Source: Pseudoalteromonas sp. T1lg48 | Lineage (GTDB): Bacteria > Pseudomonadota > Gammaproteobacteria > Enterobacterales > Alteromonadaceae | Assembly: GCF_002964785.1 (NCBI RefSeq) | Contig: NZ_PQCC01000002.1 | Span: 1-64,000 of the forward strand | Length of the DNA: 64,000 bases | Direction of reading: 5' to 3' | In this document: positions 43,465-53,611 of the stretch, piece by piece | How the letters are laid out: each line of letters opens with the position of its first letter | How positions within the stretch are numbered: the stretch's first letter is position 1 | The notes under the pieces: model-generated | Seen by the model: the letters and a program-made list of their open reading frames with translations, nothing else | Databases searched by the model: none | Told to the model about the DNA's origin: nothing | Program-made: the position numbers and the translations under genes

Positions 43465-45921
43465 CTACATTCGGCTCTTTACTCTGGTCGTTGCCTGCGC
43501 ATTTGCCGGGTCGTCAGGCCAAAAATGTTTCGGATAACGCCCCTTCATCTCCTTTTGCACCTCGCGATAACTGCCCTGCCAGAACTGCGCCAGATCTTGG
43601 GTCAACTGTAATGGGCGCTGTGCTGGCGACAGTAACTCCATTAATATTGGCAGCTTGCCTTGTGCCAGTTTCGGGCTTTCGGTGAGGCCGTACACTTCCT
43701 GCATCCTCACGCTCAGCTTGGCCGGACCATCGAGCCGATAGTGGATTTTATGACTCGCGCCCGAGGGTACGGTTAACTTGCTCGGTAACAGCTGTTCGAG
43801 CTGCTGTTGTGCCGGATATTCCAGCAGGCTCAGCAAGGCGGGACGGTAATCGAGTTGCTGTAATTGTGCCAGAGACTGCACCTCACTCAGATAGGGGGCG
43901 AGCCATTGCGGTGTCGCCGCCAACAAGGTCTGCTCATCACTATGGGTAAAAGGTGCGCCCAGTAACTGCCCGGCCAGCAATAAACGGGTGCGTAGTTCCT
44001 GTGATTGTGGATGCTTGAGCAAGGCCCACCCCTGTTTTTGCACCAGCCCTAGCCAGGCCTGACACTTCATCTGCGGGCTAATGCCTTGTTGTGAAGGCTG
44101 GCTGCGCAGGGTAATGGCGCCGAGCTTAAAGCGAGTTTCGTTGGTGAACTGTGCCGTCTTGTCGTTAAACTCACACACCTGTTGCTCGCTGAATAAATGC
44201 GGCAAATGCACCTGCAGCTGCTGGGGACAAAAGGCGGTGGCAGAAAAGATTCGTTGCCCGCCCTGGCCACCCACCTCGGCAATGGCCAAATACTCTTCAT
44301 CTAGCCAGTGCTCCGTGGACGCCTGCACGCCGGCGCCATTACTCATCAGCATGCCCTGACCACGGCGTTTAGCCAAGCGGTCCGGGTATGCCAACGCTAC
44401 CACCAGGGGCAATAAGGACATGGGCAAGGATTGGCAAGGCGCCAACTTGAGCCTTTGCTGCCAATACCTGAGTTGCTGGCGAAATGCCGGATGGGGCCGA
44501 TGCAGCTGCGCATTCAGCGCGGTGCTCAGCTCGGCGGCGATGCTGATGCGCGCTTCCATCAGGGCAACAAAATGAGCGGCGAGTTGTAAAAAGCCCGGCC
44601 ACTGGCGTTCAAACTTCTCGGCCTTATACAAAAGGTGGGCAAAGCGCAGCTCGGTGCCCATGGCATGCATGGCCTTGGCTTGGGGCGATAATTTATCGCC
44701 CTCGAGCACCTCGAGCATCTGCAATAACGCTTGTGCCTGTTGTTGCTGTGCCACGGTGGGTGGATCCAGCAGTTGCAGCTCGTCAATGCTTGCCCCCCAA
44801 AGTTTGGCCTCTAACAACAAGGGGCTAATATCACTGGTGAGCATCTCGGGAGCATCGTGGCTGGCACGACGCTCAAGCTGCTCCCTGGCACCGAGACGAT
44901 AGACCACACCGGGTTGCAAACGACCGGCTCGTCCGGCTCTTTGGGTGGCGGAGGAGCGGGAGATATTCACGGTTTTGAGCTCGGTGACCCCGGTTTTTAG
45001 ATTAAACTCGGCGGCGCGACGTTTGCCGCTGTCCACCACCACGCGAATGCCGTCTATGGTTAAACTGGTTTCCGCCACATTGGTGGTCAACACCACCTTA
45101 CGCTTACCCGCGGGTGCCGGGGCAATGGCCTCTTGCTGCGCCTGTTTATCCAGCTCACCATAGAGTTTATGCACCTCGATGTCGGCCGGTAAATCCGCCA
45201 GTTGTTCGCCAACGCGGTTGATCTCGCGCTGACCGGGCAAAAACACCAACACACTGCCTTCTTGTTCGCTCAGAGCCTTCTTCACCAGCGGCGCCATGGC
45301 CTCTAACCAGCGCTCGCTTTGCGCCAGGGGTTCATACACCTCGTCTATGGGATAACTGCGCCCCTCGGCAGTGACCATGGGACAGTCGAAAAACTGCTGA
45401 TAGCGCTCGCCATCCAGGGTTGCCGACATGATCAGAATTTTTAGATCTTCCCTTAACAACTGGCTTTCCAGGGCAAAGGCCAGGGCCGTGTCGGCGGCCA
45501 GGGAACGCTCATGGAATTCATCGAAAATCACCAGGTTGACGCCCTCTAACTCGGGATCGCTTTGCAGCATGCGGGTGAGCACCCCTTCGGTGACGATTTC
45601 CAGCCGCGTCTCGGCGCTGACCTTGGTTTCCTGACGCAGACGCAACCCCACGCTTTTCCCCACCGGCTCGTTTTGCTGAGATGCCAAAAACTGAGCAATA
45701 TTGCGCGCCGCTAAACGCCTGGGTTCAAGCATAATAATGCGTTGAAAGTAGCCATCGCGAAGCAATTGCAGCGGCAGCCAGGTTGATTTACCGGCACCGG
45801 GTGGCGCTTGTAATAAACACAAGGAATGGTTACTGAGTTGTTCTATGAGCTGAGGGTAGCTTTGTTGTATTGGTAGCACGGCGGTCACACAGAGCGATTC
45901 ATAGCGGCTATTGTAAGCCAT
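43465..45921 (-). CDS. hrpB: ATP-dependent helicase HrpB
   Basis: 818 residues of the DEAH/RHA helicase family. Walker A is APPGAGKST near 39, Walker B/motif II is DEFH near 133, motif III SATLDGERYQQ, and motif VI QRAGRAGRLQPGVVYRL. The C-terminal half has the HrpB-specific domain. The family's cellular role is not firmly known (related HrpA acts on stalled ribosomes and mRNA). ATG 45921 is used; a GTG at 45888 inside CVTAVLPIQQ would match E. coli HrpB more closely at the N-terminus. Confidence 0.93.
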   Translation of the reverse strand: MAYNSRYESLCVTAVLPIQQSYPQLIEQLSNHSLCLLQAPPGAGKSTWLPLQLLRDGYFQRIIMLEPRRLAARNIAQFLASQQNEPVGKSVGLRLRQETKVSAETRLEIVTEGVLTRMLQSDPELEGVNLVIFDEFHERSLAADTALAFALESQLLREDLKILIMSATLDGERYQQFFDCPMVTAEGRSYPIDEVYEPLAQSERWLEAMAPLVKKALSEQEGSVLVFLPGQREINRVGEQLADLPADIEVHKLYGELDKQAQQEAIAPAPAGKRKVVLTTNVAETSLTIDGIRVVVDSGKRRAAEFNLKTGVTELKTVNISRSSATQRAGRAGRLQPGVVYRLGAREQLERRASHDAPEMLTSDISPLLLEAKLWGASIDELQLLDPPTVAQQQQAQALLQMLEVLEGDKLSPQAKAMHAMGTELRFAHLLYKAEKFERQWPGFLQLAAHFVALMEARISIAAELSTALNAQLHRPHPAFRQQLRYWQQRLKLAPCQSLPMSLLPLVVALAYPDRLAKRRGQGMLMSNGAGVQASTEHWLDEEYLAIAEVGGQGGQRIFSATAFCPQQLQVHLPHLFSEQQVCEFNDKTAQFTNETRFKLGAITLRSQPSQQGISPQMKCQAWLGLVQKQGWALLKHPQSQELRTRLLLAGQLLGAPFTHSDEQTLLAATPQWLAPYLSEVQSLAQLQQLDYRPALLSLLEYPAQQQLEQLLPSKLTVPSGASHKIHYRLDGPAKLSVRMQEVYGLTESPKLAQGKLPILMELLSPAQRPLQLTQDLAQFWQGSYREVQKEMKGRYPKHFWPDDPANAQATTRVKSRM

Positions 45922-45934
45922 TGTCCGCCGAGTT

Positions 45935-46978
45935 TCAGTACCCTAACTTACTGGTACCGACATCGTCGTCGAATACGACCCGATTTTTGCCATTGTTTTT
46001 GGCCAGATATAAACGCTTATCGGCAATATTAAGACAATGATCTATGCTCTCACCGAGCTGACGCCGATGCCCGCCAACACTGAGGGTAATGTGTAAGCTG
46101 TGACCATCCGTTTGCAGCGCATTATCGTGCAAGTGTTGCATTATCCGTGTGGCGACCTGCTTGGCAGTGCGCGCCGCGGTGTTATGCACCACCAGCAAAA
46201 ACTCTTCACCGCCCCAACGGGCGACAAGATCGTCGGGCCCGGCCTGAGCCTTTAGGGTATCGGCGATAAAGCGCAACACCTGATCGCCCACCTGATGGCC
46301 ATAGCCATCGTTGATCTGCTTAAAGTTATCGGCATCGATCAGCATATACATGGCGCCGGCGCCGAAGCCCGGTTGGGTTAAACATTCCAGGGCATAACGG
46401 CGGTTGCTGAGTTCGGTCATGGCATCGGTGCGCGCCAGCTGCTCATTAATCTGCACCTGCTGCATCAAAGCACGGCTGTATTTATTACGGTAATACTCGT
46501 AAAAACCGGCGAGCACACAAAGGATGGCAAAGCACAGCATCACACGCGCGGGAAAATGGTAATTGTCGTATTGATACAGGCCTAGGTTTGGCGTGAAGAT
46601 AAACAGCAGCAAAACCACTAAGGCCAGCAAGACAAGGTCCACCGCCCCTTGCTTTAAACCACGAATAAAAAAGGTCACCGGCGAGACGATAAACAACCAC
46701 AGCGGCCCGGTGCCATGACTCCCCCCGGACACCACCAGGTAGGACATCAGCGCGTACAGGGAGTACAGCATCAGCACGGCGATAAAGGCATCATGCTTTT
46801 TTATCACAAAGGGTAAGGTAAACACCACTACGGCGCAGGCCAACAGCAGGCTGAGAAGCAGGTAGCCATCGAGGTAACTATTGATGGCCATAAGCAAGGA
46901 AGTACTGGCACCAATCGCGGCAAACACACGTAAGAAATGGGCCTTATCGGCATCGGCGGCATTAAAGATATCTTTCAC
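45935..46978 (-). CDS. Membrane diguanylate cyclase
   Basis: 347 residues. The N-terminal half has about six membrane helices (residues 20-165) and a short periplasmic or loop stretch rich in glycine (VSGGSHGTG). The C-terminal GGDEF domain has the active-site GGEEF (WGGEEFLLV near 255) and AMYMLIDADNFKQINDGYGH. There is no obvious RxxD inhibitory site before GGEEF. It should make c-di-GMP from two GTP in response to a membrane signal. It lies 14 bases upstream of hrpB in the same direction. Confidence 0.9.
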   Translation of the reverse strand: MKDIFNAADADKAHFLRVFAAIGASTSLLMAINSYLDGYLLLSLLLACAVVVFTLPFVIKKHDAFIAVLMLYSLYALMSYLVVSGGSHGTGPLWLFIVSPVTFFIRGLKQGAVDLVLLALVVLLLFIFTPNLGLYQYDNYHFPARVMLCFAILCVLAGFYEYYRNKYSRALMQQVQINEQLARTDAMTELSNRRYALECLTQPGFGAGAMYMLIDADNFKQINDGYGHQVGDQVLRFIADTLKAQAGPDDLVARWGGEEFLLVVHNTAARTAKQVATRIMQHLHDNALQTDGHSLHITLSVGGHRRQLGESIDHCLNIADKRLYLAKNNGKNRVVFDDDVGTSKLGY

Positions 46979-47287
46979 TGATCCGTGCAGCTTTTCCTTG
47001 ATAATCGATAACTTACTGTATCATAAAAACATTAATGCCCAAGTTCTGGGTTGTTAATATTTGTTCAAGAGGCAATAAAGTAGAAATCGCAGCCAAAAGT
47101 AACTTTCCTACCCAACTTTGCTTCCACCTTTATGATTAACTGCCTTTTTCTTTTCGAAGTTGCCTAGTGGTAGCTTTTTGCTATGCTTTCTGGGCAAGGA
47201 AGCGCACATCTGCGATATAAAAGTCATTTCATCCGTTTGTTCGATTTCCGTAAACAAAACAATCCCAAGCAACAGAAGAATAATAAA
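46979..47287. promoter_or_regulatory. Divergent intergenic region, promoter of the lipoprotein gene
   Basis: This 309-base gap lies between the membrane diguanylate cyclase and the lipoprotein. A candidate plus-strand promoter is -35 TTGCCT (47160-47165), 16-base spacer and -10 TATGCT (47182-47187), leaving a roughly 95-base leader. No gene is convincing here; an in-frame upstream extension of the lipoprotein to 47183 would overlap this promoter. AT content is high throughout. Confidence 0.45.
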
Positions 47288-47806
47288 ATGAAAAACAAGC
47301 TACTAATAACGGCCTTTACGGCTACCCTATTAACAGGCTGTGCGGCAAAACAAGAAGTCACTCAATACGCGAATCACAGCGCCCCAAAAACGGTCTGTAT
47401 AGCAAAGCATGACTCGGTGAAAGATGGCTTTCTTGATGCTATGCAAGAAGGTTTTCAAAGCCATGACATCAATACCCGTGTCATAAACGCCACTTATGAA
47501 GTCAAGCACCACAGTTTTCAACCCAAAGTAGACCCGAATACAACACAAGATTGTAGTGCATTGGCCTTTTACACCGCCAACTGGCGTTGGGATCTCGCCC
47601 TATACATGGCCTACGCAAATATTTGGGTGACAGATACAGAACAAAAAGACACGCTAGCACAGGCAAGCTATGTCACTGGTGGCGGTTTAGATAAGTTTAT
47701 CGATGCCCGTGAAAAAGTTCTGGAGCTCATTGAGCAAATGTTTTCACAAGTAAAGGCTAACGAGGAGCAAGGCGCAGTTACAGCACCCGCTTCATCTGCT
47801 AACTAA
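47288..47806 (+). CDS. Sbal_3080-like lipoprotein
   Basis: 172 residues from ATG 47288, chosen because the sequence then opens with a clean lipoprotein signal (KNKLLITAFTATLLTGC, lipobox LTGC). The mature part includes VCIAKHDSVKDGFLDAMQEG and the conserved YTANWRWDLALYMAYA and GGGLDKFIDAREK, which I recall from the Sbal_3080 family of Alteromonadales. The function is unknown. The start is preceded by AGAAGAATAATAAA. The gene is followed directly by a long terminator hairpin. Confidence 0.78.
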   Translation: MKNKLLITAFTATLLTGCAAKQEVTQYANHSAPKTVCIAKHDSVKDGFLDAMQEGFQSHDINTRVINATYEVKHHSFQPKVDPNTTQDCSALAFYTANWRWDLALYMAYANIWVTDTEQKDTLAQASYVTGGGLDKFIDAREKVLELIEQMFSQVKANEEQGAVTAPASSAN

Positions 47807-47837
47807 GGATAGGCGACCTCGGTCGCCTATCCTTATT
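47804..47837. terminator. Bidirectional terminator between the lipoprotein and metH genes
   Basis: A 14-bp stem (47805-47818 with 47821-47834) begins within the lipoprotein stop codon. It is followed by TATTC on the plus side and by TTAGT on the other. It lies just past the converging metH stop and may serve both genes. Confidence 0.75.
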
Positions 47838-47850
47838 CAATATAACCGCC

Positions 47851-50475
47851 TCAGTAGTCATAGCCCAGATTTGGCCCTAACCATCTGTGTGCTTCGTCCA
47901 GCGTCATACCCTGGCGCTCGGCGTAATCCTCCACCTGGTCGCGCTGAATGCCCGCCACGGCAAAGTACTTGGAATCAGGATGGCTGAAATACCAACCGGA
48001 CACCGCCGCACCCGGCCACATGGCGTAAGAAGAAGTCAGCTTCATGCCAATGCGTTCTTCCACGTTCAACAAATCCCAAATTTTGGACTTTTCCGTGTGC
48101 TCCGGACAGGCCGGATAACCGGGTGCCGGGCGAATACCCTGATAATTTTCGCGAATAAGCTCATCGTTGCTGAGCGCTTCATCCGTGGCGTAGCCCCAAT
48201 GTACCTTTCGCACCTGCTCATGCAGATATTCGGCAAAGGCCTCGGCAAGGCGATCGGCCACGGCCTTAACCATGATCTTATTGTAGTCGTCACCTTGGGC
48301 ATCGAAAGCTTCGGCCAGCGCGTCTTCTTCCAGGCCACCGGTGACGGCAAAGGCGCCAAAATAATCCGGCGTACCCTTCGGCGCGATATAGTCAGCCAGG
48401 CAGTAGTTGGCAAAGCCCTTTTTCTCGGTTTGCTGACGCAACTGACACGAACGTAACAGCACATCGGTACGGCTTTCATCGCTGTATATTTCGATGTCGT
48501 CACCAACCCGGTTGGCCGGGAACAAACCTATCACGCCTTTTGGCTGTATGCTGCGCTCACGGGCAAACTTATCGAGCATGGCATTGGCATCGGCAAACAG
48601 CGACTGAGCCTGCTCGCCCACCACCTCGTCATTAAGAATGCGCGGATACTTACCCGCCAGCGACCAGGTCATAAAAAATGGCGTCCAGTCGATATAGTGA
48701 CGCAGGGTGTCGATGGCCACATCGTGAAACTCCTGCACACCCAGCTTACTGGGAACAGGCGGTACGTAGTTTTGCCAGTCCAGCTTGGCATGATTGGCCC
48801 GCGCCTGTTGCAAGCCAATGGGCTTGGAGCGCGGCTTTTTACGCGCCTGTTGCTCACGCACCTTCTCGTACTCGACCTTGGTTTTGGCCAAGAACTCAGC
48901 CTTGGCGGTTTTGCTCAATAGGCTGGAGGCCACGCCCACGGCGCGGCTGGCGTTATTCACATAGATCACGCCCTTGTCATATTGGGGCTCAATTTTCACC
49001 GCCGTGTGCGCCTTGGATGTAGTAGCACCACCGATAAGCAGCGGGATCTCAAAGCCGCGACGGGTCATTTCCTTGGCCACGTGCACCATCTCGTCAAGGG
49101 ACGGGGTGATAAGGCCGGATAAACCGATGATATCGGCGTTTTCATCGATGGCGGTTTGCAGAATCTTCTCCGCCGGCACCATCACGCCCAGGTCTATCAC
49201 CTCATAGTTATTACATTGCAGCACCACGCCGACGATGTTTTTGCCTATGTCGTGCACATCGCCCTTCACCGTGGCCATAATGATTTTACCGTTAGTTTCA
49301 CCGGCTTGCTTTTCCGCCTCGATATAAGGGTCGAGGTAAGCCACCGCCCGTTTCATTACCCGCGCCGACTTGACCACCTGAGGCAGGAACATCTTACCGG
49401 CGCCAAAGAGGTCACCGACCACGTTCATGCCGTCCATCAGCGGCCCTTCGATCACTTCGATAGGCTTGGCAAATTGCTGGCGACAGGTCTCGGTGTCTTC
49501 TTCGATGTAGTCTGTGATGCCTTTAACCAACGCATGCTCCAGGCGCTTTTCCACTGGCCAGGAACGCCACTCCAGGTCTTCCACCTTCTCCGCCTGCGCC
49601 ATGCCCGAGTACTTGGGCGCCAGCTCAACCAGGCGCTCGCCCGCCCCCGGATCTTTATTGAGGATCACATCCTCAACCGCATCACGCAGCTCTTTGGGAA
49701 TATCGTCATACACCGCCAACTGGCCGGCGTTGACTATGCCCATGTCCATGCCCGCTTGAATGGCGTGATACAGGAACACCGAGTGAATAGCTTCGCGCAC
49801 CGGGTTGTTACCACGAAACGAGAAGGACACATTCGACACCCCGCCGGACACCTTACAGTGCGGCAGGTTTTCTTTGATGCGGCGGGTGCCCTCAATAAAC
49901 TCCACCGCATAGTTATCATGCTCTTCGATACCCGTGGCCACGGCGAAAATATTGGGGTCGAAAATAATGTCTTCCGGCGGAAAGCCGAGCTCATCGACGA
50001 GAATGCGATACGAGCGCTCGCAGATTGCAAACTTACGGTCGGCGGTTTCCGCCTGGCCGGTTTCATCAAAGGCCATCACCACCACGGCGGCGCCAAAGCG
50101 TTTCAGAATTTTTGCCTGCTTGCGGAACGGCTCTTCCCCTTCTTTGAGGGAAATGGAGTTCACAATCGCCTTACCCTGAATACACTTGAGGCCCGCCTCA
50201 ATCACCTCCCATTTGGAGGAGTCGACCATGATCGGCACCTTGGAAATATCCGGCTCCGAGGCGATCAGATTAAGAAACTTCACCATTGCCGCCTTGGAGT
50301 CCAACATGGCTTCATCCATGTTGATGTCGATCACCTGAGCGCCGCTTTCTACTTGCTCGCGGGCCACATCCAGGGCGGTTTCATAATCTTCTTCCATGAT
50401 CAGGCGCTTAAAACGCGCCGAGCCGGTGACATTGGTACGTTCACCGACATTGGTAAAAATGGCTGTATTGGTCAT
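47851..50475 (-). CDS. metH: Methionine synthase, C-terminal polypeptide (folate, cobalamin and activation domains)
   Basis: 874 residues corresponding to E. coli MetH from about residue 350 on. Order: pterin-binding domain ([19 protein letters not shown]), cap and B12-binding domain with [11 protein letters not shown] near residue 405 (the histidine below cobalt), then the AdoMet-binding activation domain ([28 protein letters not shown]). It moves a methyl group from methyl-THF to cobalamin and then to homocysteine held by the partner polypeptide. ATG 50475 has AGGGG upstream. It lies 13 bases after the N-terminal gene. The split is at a natural domain boundary. Confidence 0.95.
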   Translation of the reverse strand: MTNTAIFTNVGERTNVTGSARFKRLIMEEDYETALDVAREQVESGAQVIDINMDEAMLDSKAAMVKFLNLIASEPDISKVPIMVDSSKWEVIEAGLKCIQGKAIVNSISLKEGEEPFRKQAKILKRFGAAVVVMAFDETGQAETADRKFAICERSYRILVDELGFPPEDIIFDPNIFAVATGIEEHDNYAVEFIEGTRRIKENLPHCKVSGGVSNVSFSFRGNNPVREAIHSVFLYHAIQAGMDMGIVNAGQLAVYDDIPKELRDAVEDVILNKDPGAGERLVELAPKYSGMAQAEKVEDLEWRSWPVEKRLEHALVKGITDYIEEDTETCRQQFAKPIEVIEGPLMDGMNVVGDLFGAGKMFLPQVVKSARVMKRAVAYLDPYIEAEKQAGETNGKIIMATVKGDVHDIGKNIVGVVLQCNNYEVIDLGVMVPAEKILQTAIDENADIIGLSGLITPSLDEMVHVAKEMTRRGFEIPLLIGGATTSKAHTAVKIEPQYDKGVIYVNNASRAVGVASSLLSKTAKAEFLAKTKVEYEKVREQQARKKPRSKPIGLQQARANHAKLDWQNYVPPVPSKLGVQEFHDVAIDTLRHYIDWTPFFMTWSLAGKYPRILNDEVVGEQAQSLFADANAMLDKFARERSIQPKGVIGLFPANRVGDDIEIYSDESRTDVLLRSCQLRQQTEKKGFANYCLADYIAPKGTPDYFGAFAVTGGLEEDALAEAFDAQGDDYNKIMVKAVADRLAEAFAEYLHEQVRKVHWGYATDEALSNDELIRENYQGIRPAPGYPACPEHTEKSKIWDLLNVEERIGMKLTSSYAMWPGAAVSGWYFSHPDSKYFAVAGIQRDQVEDYAERQGMTLDEAHRWLGPNLGYDY

Positions 50476-50488
50476 TGCTGTTGGCCCC

Positions 50489-51544
50489 TTAATTCAGATT
50501 ACAGGCTTCAAGGCCACTGAGACGCATGCGCACCGGCAGCTCGGGGAGCGCCCGTGGTGCGGTGTTCTTTAAGCCGTCGCTAAAGGCTTTAATATGCTCC
50601 GGCGTGGTACCGCAGCAACCACCGACAATATTAATAAAGCCCTGCTCGCCCCAGTCGATGATCTCCTCGGCCATGTCTTCGGCTTCCAGGTCGTACTCGC
50701 CAAACTCATTGGGCAAACCGGCATTGGGGTGTACCGAGGTGAAGGTTTCGCATACGGTGGATAACTCCTCCACATATTGGCGCAGCAGATCCGGGCCCAG
50801 GGCGCAATTAAGGCCGATAGAAAGCGGCTTAATATGACGAATGGAGTTATAAAAGGCCTCGGTGGTTTGTCCCGACAGGGTTCGGCCCGAAGCATCGGTA
50901 ATGGTGCCGGAGATCATCACAGGCAAACTGGTACCGGCCTGATCGAATGCTTCTTCCACCGCAAAGGATGCCGCCTTGGCATTAAGGGTATCAAAAATGG
51001 TTTCGATCAAGATCAGGTCGGCACCGCCTTCCATCAACGCTAACGTAGATTCGATATAGGCCTCAACCAACTGATCAAAGGTGATATTACGATAACCGGG
51101 GTCGTTCACATCCGGCGAGATGGAGCAGGTCTTGGACGTGGGCCCAAGCACACCGGCCACATAGCGTGGCTTATGCGGCTCCCTGGCGGTAAATTCATCG
51201 GCCACCTTACGGGCCAAGCGCGCCGACTCGAGATTAATCTCGCGGCTTAGACTCGCCATGTCGTAGTCTTCCATTGAAATGGTGGTGGCGTTAAAGGTGT
51301 TAGTTTCAATAATATCGGCACCTGCTTCGAGGTACTCGCGATGAATTTGCGCAATCACCTCGGGTTGCGTCAGGCTGAGCAGATCATTATTGCCCTTGAC
51401 CAACACATGCCAGTCTTTAAAGCGCTCGCCGCGGTAGTCGTTTTCCTCAAACTTATGTTTTTGGATCATGGTGCCCATGGCGCCATCAAGAATTAAAATG
51501 CGCTGCTTCAGCGCCGCTTCGAGGGCATGACGTTTATTCGGCAT
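50489..51544 (-). CDS. metH: Methionine synthase, N-terminal homocysteine-binding polypeptide
   Basis: 351 residues matching the first domain of MetH, a zinc-dependent homocysteine methyltransferase barrel. [10 protein letters not shown] near 20, [15 protein letters not shown], and the zinc-binding cysteines in GLNCALG and [10 protein letters not shown] near 310 are present. The protein stops with [12 protein letters not shown], exactly where E. coli MetH continues into the folate domain. The start overlaps the metA stop by 11 bases. Some Alteromonadales have this two-gene form. It cannot work alone and is expected to bind the C-terminal polypeptide. Confidence 0.93.
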   Translation of the reverse strand: MPNKRHALEAALKQRILILDGAMGTMIQKHKFEENDYRGERFKDWHVLVKGNNDLLSLTQPEVIAQIHREYLEAGADIIETNTFNATTISMEDYDMASLSREINLESARLARKVADEFTAREPHKPRYVAGVLGPTSKTCSISPDVNDPGYRNITFDQLVEAYIESTLALMEGGADLILIETIFDTLNAKAASFAVEEAFDQAGTSLPVMISGTITDASGRTLSGQTTEAFYNSIRHIKPLSIGLNCALGPDLLRQYVEELSTVCETFTSVHPNAGLPNEFGEYDLEAEDMAEEIIDWGEQGFINIVGGCCGTTPEHIKAFSDGLKNTAPRALPELPVRMRLSGLEACNLN

Positions 51545-52481
51545 AATTATTGGTCCTTACATCCTGGCTCACCAGATTAATATCATAGGGCGTGGTTTGA
51601 TACACGTAGTAGTTTAGCCAGTTGGAAAATAACAAGAAGGCATGGCTCTGCCAGGTTTTCGACGGTTTTAGCGCCGGATTGTCCTCGGGAAAATAGTTTT
51701 TCGGTTTATCCACATCCAAACCCTTGTCGACATCGCGTTGATACTCTTTTTGCAAGGTATCGGCGTCGTATTCCGGGTGCCCGGTCAGGTAGACCTGTGA
51801 GCCGCTTTGGTTTTTAAGTAAGTAGGCACCTACTTCATCAGAGCCGGCAAGCACTACTAGCTCTTCGCACTCGGCAATTTTATCGATATCGATATGACCG
51901 TAACGGGAATGCGGCACTAAAAAGCGATCGTCAAAGCCGCGGGTGAGCGCGCCGTGATCGAAATAACATTGGTGCTCAAACACCCCGCAGAGTTTGTTGC
52001 CCTGGAGTTCGCGTTTAAGGCCATGATGATGGAATAAACCGGCATGGGCGGCCCAACAACTGAACAGAGTGGAGGTAACATGATGCTCGGCCCAATCGAA
52101 AAACTCCTGTAATTCCTGCCAATAGCCCACTTCATCGTATTCTAGATGAGCCAGCGGCGCGCCGGTGATGATCACGGCATCATAGTTAGTGTCTTTCACA
52201 TCGCTGAAATAGCGATAGAACATGTCCAGGTGCTGCTCGGAGTTGGCGCTGGATCTGTGAGTATCAAGACGCAGTAAGTCCACGTTGACCTGCAAAGGCG
52301 TATTGGCCAGCAAGCGAATAAACTGTACTTCCGTTTCTACCTTATTCGGCATCAGGTTCAATATGGCCAAACGCATGGGCCTGATCTCCTGCGTGCTGGC
52401 ACGACTTTTCGGCATCACAAAGACATTTTCTTGGCGTAATTGCGAAATCGCTGGCAACGCATCCTGAACCGTAATAGGCAT
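51534..52481 (-). CDS. metA: Homoserine O-succinyltransferase
   Basis: 315 residues from ATG 52481 ([11 protein letters not shown]), as in E. coli MetA; an ATG at 52493 would add four residues. It activates homoserine with an acyl-CoA in the first committed step of methionine synthesis. The nucleophilic cysteine is in [12 protein letters not shown] near 142; VTGHPEYDA and [10 protein letters not shown] carry the catalytic histidine region. Whether succinyl- or acetyl-CoA is used depends on one residue I cannot place with certainty. The start lies 56 bases from a predicted MetJ operator, and the gene overlaps metH-N, so metA and both metH parts form one operon. Confidence 0.93.
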   Translation of the reverse strand: MPITVQDALPAISQLRQENVFVMPKSRASTQEIRPMRLAILNLMPNKVETEVQFIRLLANTPLQVNVDLLRLDTHRSSANSEQHLDMFYRYFSDVKDTNYDAVIITGAPLAHLEYDEVGYWQELQEFFDWAEHHVTSTLFSCWAAHAGLFHHHGLKRELQGNKLCGVFEHQCYFDHGALTRGFDDRFLVPHSRYGHIDIDKIAECEELVVLAGSDEVGAYLLKNQSGSQVYLTGHPEYDADTLQKEYQRDVDKGLDVDKPKNYFPEDNPALKPSKTWQSHAFLLFSNWLNYYVYQTTPYDINLVSQDVRTNNYAE

Positions 52482-52536
52482 AATTGGCTCCAATCTAAAG
52501 CTAGAGTAGCTATTATGACTAGAGCCATGGAAATTT

Positions 52537-52560
52537 CAACCTCTAGATGTTTAGACGTCC
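52537..52560 (-). promoter_or_regulatory. Predicted MetJ operator of metA-metH
   Basis: Three consecutive 8-bp met boxes are seen on the plus strand: CAACCTCT (5/8), AGATGTTT (6/8) and AGACGTCC (7/8), compared with the consensus AGACGTCT. MetJ with SAM binds tandem met boxes cooperatively and represses methionine genes. The site is 56-79 bases before the metA start. Confidence 0.7.
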
Positions 52561-52630
52561 ATTTAAATTTTACAGCGAGTCCCTCCCTTGCCATAATGCC
52601 GCCGATCAAACTAAATAAAAGGGGCCCAAG

Positions 52631-53518
52631 GTGGGATTAGGAGAAATAGCAGCGATCAGTGCCGCCGTAGTCTGGGCGTTTTCAACCCTGCTTTACAAAA
52701 CCTTTAGCCATCACCTTTCGCCCTTACAGCTTAATGTCAGTAAAGGCTTACTTGCATCCCTGATGATGGTGGCAGCCATTGTTATCACCGGAGATTGGCA
52801 GATCCCGCAACAAGTCGCCGCCTGGGGTTGGCTTATCGCCGGTGGTATTATTGGTATCGCCATCGGCGACAGCGCCTACTTTGGCGCCCTGCGCAATATT
52901 GGTCCGGCGCGCACCCTGGTCATAGAGTCGCTCGCCCCGGCACTGGCGGGCATACTCAATATCCTTTTATTAGGCCACTACCTGTCAACCTTGGCCTGGG
53001 CTGGTATTATCGTCACCACGGTCGGCGTGGTGATAGCCATTAAGCCACAGCACACCTTACCAAGCCTTGATAGGCGTCACTACTTTATCGGCGTGTCCTT
53101 GGCGCTGCTGGCGGCGCTGTGCCAGGCCACCGGCATGGTGATGTCGAAAGGGGCAATGAACCTCGAGTCCATGAGTAGTTTGTGGGCGGCGATGATACGT
53201 CTGGTCTCGGGCACACTCACCGTGGCTTTGGTGGTGGCGCTGATCAAACACTCGGACCTGTATCAGGCGATTCGCTTAAAAGGCATAGATAAGAAACATT
53301 GGTTGTTGGTGGCGGTGTTCTTTGGCACCTTTATTGGTCTGTGGCTGCAATTAGCCTCGGTAAAATACACCGACCCAGCCATAGCGCAAACCCTCTTTGC
53401 CACCGCCCCGTTAATGGTGATGACCTTCGGCTTTTTTAAACGCGAGCCGGTAAGCGCAAACATGATCCTTGGCGGTGTGTTGGCCCTGGTCGGGGTCGGT
53501 ATTTTGCTGGCAAATTAA
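52631..53518 (+). CDS. DMT-superfamily (EamA) permease
   Basis: 295 residues from GTG 52631, preceded by AAAGGGGCCC. There are ten membrane helices in two similar halves (EamA repeats), each with a conserved start: GEIAAISAAVVWAFSTLLYK and FIGVSLALLAALCQATGMV. Family members export amino acids, metabolites or drugs, and the substrate here cannot be told. It is divergent from metA, with the MetJ operator in the shared region, so a link to methionine or a related amino acid is possible but unproven. Confidence 0.85.
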   Translation: MGLGEIAAISAAVVWAFSTLLYKTFSHHLSPLQLNVSKGLLASLMMVAAIVITGDWQIPQQVAAWGWLIAGGIIGIAIGDSAYFGALRNIGPARTLVIESLAPALAGILNILLLGHYLSTLAWAGIIVTTVGVVIAIKPQHTLPSLDRRHYFIGVSLALLAALCQATGMVMSKGAMNLESMSSLWAAMIRLVSGTLTVALVVALIKHSDLYQAIRLKGIDKKHWLLVAVFFGTFIGLWLQLASVKYTDPAIAQTLFATAPLMVMTFGFFKREPVSANMILGGVLALVGVGILLAN

Positions 53519-53541
53519 GGGCGTAAAAACGAGCCCTTTCG

Positions 53542-53571
53542 TTGACGCTTTTACCCTAGAGACTCTACAAT
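53542..53571 (+). promoter_or_regulatory. Candidate ettA promoter
   Basis: -35 TTGACG (53542-53547), 18-base spacer and -10 TACAAT (53566-53571), about 40 bases before the ettA start. Good consensus match on the right strand. Confidence 0.6.
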
Positions 53572-53611
53572 AGCGGCTGATAATTTTAGTCATATTGCAA
53601 AGGTTCCTTTC

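Noticed and set aside
49156..50520. 454-residue plus-strand frame, antisense to metH
   Set aside because: Its histidine/arginine-rich content is that of a shadow of a well-conserved gene on the other strand; no start signals.
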